NCBI GenBank assembly: GCA_029860345.1
Contig: JAOUBJ010000001.1
Location: 1 to 64,000, forward strand
From: Candidatus Zixiibacteriota bacterium
GTDB lineage: Bacteria > Zixibacteria > MSB-5A5 > GN15 > FEB-12
Reading direction: 5' to 3'
Length of the DNA stretch: 64,000 nucleotides
The position numbers were made by a program, and so were the translations under genes. Under the pieces are notes generated by a model that ran no database searches, was not told where the DNA came from, and saw only the letters and a list, made by a program, of their open reading frames with translations. Shown here in pieces: positions 63,363-64,000 of this stretch; the first letter of the stretch is position 1, and each line of letters starts with the position of its first letter.

Positions 63363-64000
63363 CCTACACTGGGCGAATACGAGTCTACCTGATAGTTGTA
63401 GCCATGTTGCCACCGCTTCTGGTAATGTCGGTAATCTACTTTCACTCGGTCAGGCAGGTTGAAGCCTCGGATCGTCAGCATGCCGTCCAGAACCTTCAAA
63501 AGTATCAGATCTTTCTGCGCACCTTCGAGAGCGAACTGAACGACAACCTGGAAGCGCTTTTTGACTCTGAATCGCTGGGCCGGGCGCGATTACTGTTGCA
63601 ATCCGGGCGTGAGGACAAAGTAGTGCTGACCCCTAAGCAGTTTGGGTTCGACTTCATGGAGATCATTGATACTGCTTACAGGGTAGTGGCAACGCATCAT
63701 CGACCCGGCCTGTTGGGGGAGTCGATTCGACCGGCGCAGTTGTCGGAGGGTTTTGGCAACACCGGAAGTACTCACACCGTCGAATACGATGTCGGTGGAC
63801 CACATGCGGCCGTTACATTGGTGAGACCGATCGACCCGGGCCTGTTGTTGTATACCGGTCGATACCTCGACACGCAATACCAACTTCGTCTTGCGGGATT
63901 ACTGGATGCTGAGATTAACATCGTCATAGAGCCAAAGGTAACCGATATTCATCAGCAGATGGAACCGGGAACTCTGTACGATGTGGAAGGCGAGTACCAC
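63359..64000 (+). CDS. N-terminal part of a membrane sensor protein (cut by window edge)
   Basis: An open frame of 214 codons with no stop before the window ends. Residues 1-29 are a membrane helix (RIRVYLIVVAMLPPLLVMSV) after a short basic start. Residues about 30-214 are extracytoplasmic, with long helices (HAVQNLQKYQIFLRTFESEL, LRLAGLLDAEINIV), as in NtrY-like and other histidine-kinase sensor domains. The second membrane helix and the signalling domain would lie beyond 64,000. It overlaps the upstream solute-binding-like gene, so the two are probably co-translated. Histidine kinase identity is inferred, not seen. Confidence 0.65.
   Translation, partial: MTYTGRIRVYLIVVAMLPPLLVMSVIYFHSVRQVEASDRQHAVQNLQKYQIFLRTFESELNDNLEALFDSESLGRARLLLQSGREDKVVLTPKQFGFDFMEIIDTAYRVVATHHRPGLLGESIRPAQLSEGFGNTGSTHTVEYDVGGPHAAVTLVRPIDPGLLLYTGRYLDTQYQLRLAGLLDAEINIVIEPKVTDIHQQMEPGTLYDVEGEYH

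Overview
The window looks like chromosomal DNA of an uncultured Gram-negative bacterium of the FCB group, most likely candidate phylum Zixibacteria. This is an inference from gene content, not from a marker phylogeny. It rests on several secreted proteins with C-terminal dockerin-type repeats (DISDLVYMVDxMFxGGP), a large secreted protein ending in an NYPNPFNP-type sorting-like domain, an alternative complex III (ACIII) gene set, and AAGGAG-type ribosome binding sites. No rRNA, tRNA, CRISPR array, transposase or phage gene was recognised.

Left part (1-15,100): a pair of 56-bp direct repeats, a small YfiM/DUF2279-like protein, gyrA, a small exported protein, a PflX-type radical SAM protein, a 1,656-residue dockerin protein with a PQQ-like propeller, a small Cys-rich exported protein, and a Rad50/SbcC-like ATPase overlapping a membrane-anchored staphylococcal-type nuclease. 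Middle part (15,100-35,200): a cytoplasmic subtilase followed by a stand-alone propeptide-like protein, two dockerin proteins, a remnant of another dockerin gene, a multidomain lipoprotein, a zinc alcohol dehydrogenase, a secreted TPR-CHAT protein, an ECF sigma/anti-sigma pair and a 1,512-residue secreted protein carrying both dockerin repeats and a T9SS-like C-terminus. Much of this consists of surface and secreted proteins separated by repeat-rich gaps.

Right part (35,600-60,300): anaerobic respiration. A three-gene molybdoenzyme operon (FeS subunit, NrfD-type membrane subunit, Tat-exported catalytic subunit; order B-C-A as in ttrBCA and srdBCA) is followed by a glutathione peroxidase-like lipoprotein bracketed by 46-bp direct repeats. 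Then comes a minus-strand gene train of about 18.6 kb: actA-actB-actC-actD-actE-actF, a small membrane protein, a diheme cytochrome c, narG-narH-narJ-narI, a NarK1-DoxX fusion and a second NarK. Most junctions overlap by 4-17 nt or are separated by a few nt, so ACIII and the respiratory nitrate reductase appear to be made as one unit. A sigma-70-like promoter and an FNR-like palindrome TTGAC-N4-GTCAA lie upstream of actA.

Right edge (60,700-64,000): a beta-propeller lipoprotein on the minus strand, then a secreted protein with a solute-binding-protein-like tail overlapping the start of a membrane sensor gene that runs off the window.

The strongest candidate for something new is the fused ACIII-cytochrome c-Nar-NarK operon with its NarK-DoxX fusion. 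Secondary candidates are the protease/stand-alone propeptide pair, the gyrase with Gln83/Pro87 in the quinolone pocket, and the inverted and direct repeat copies that flank gene cassettes.
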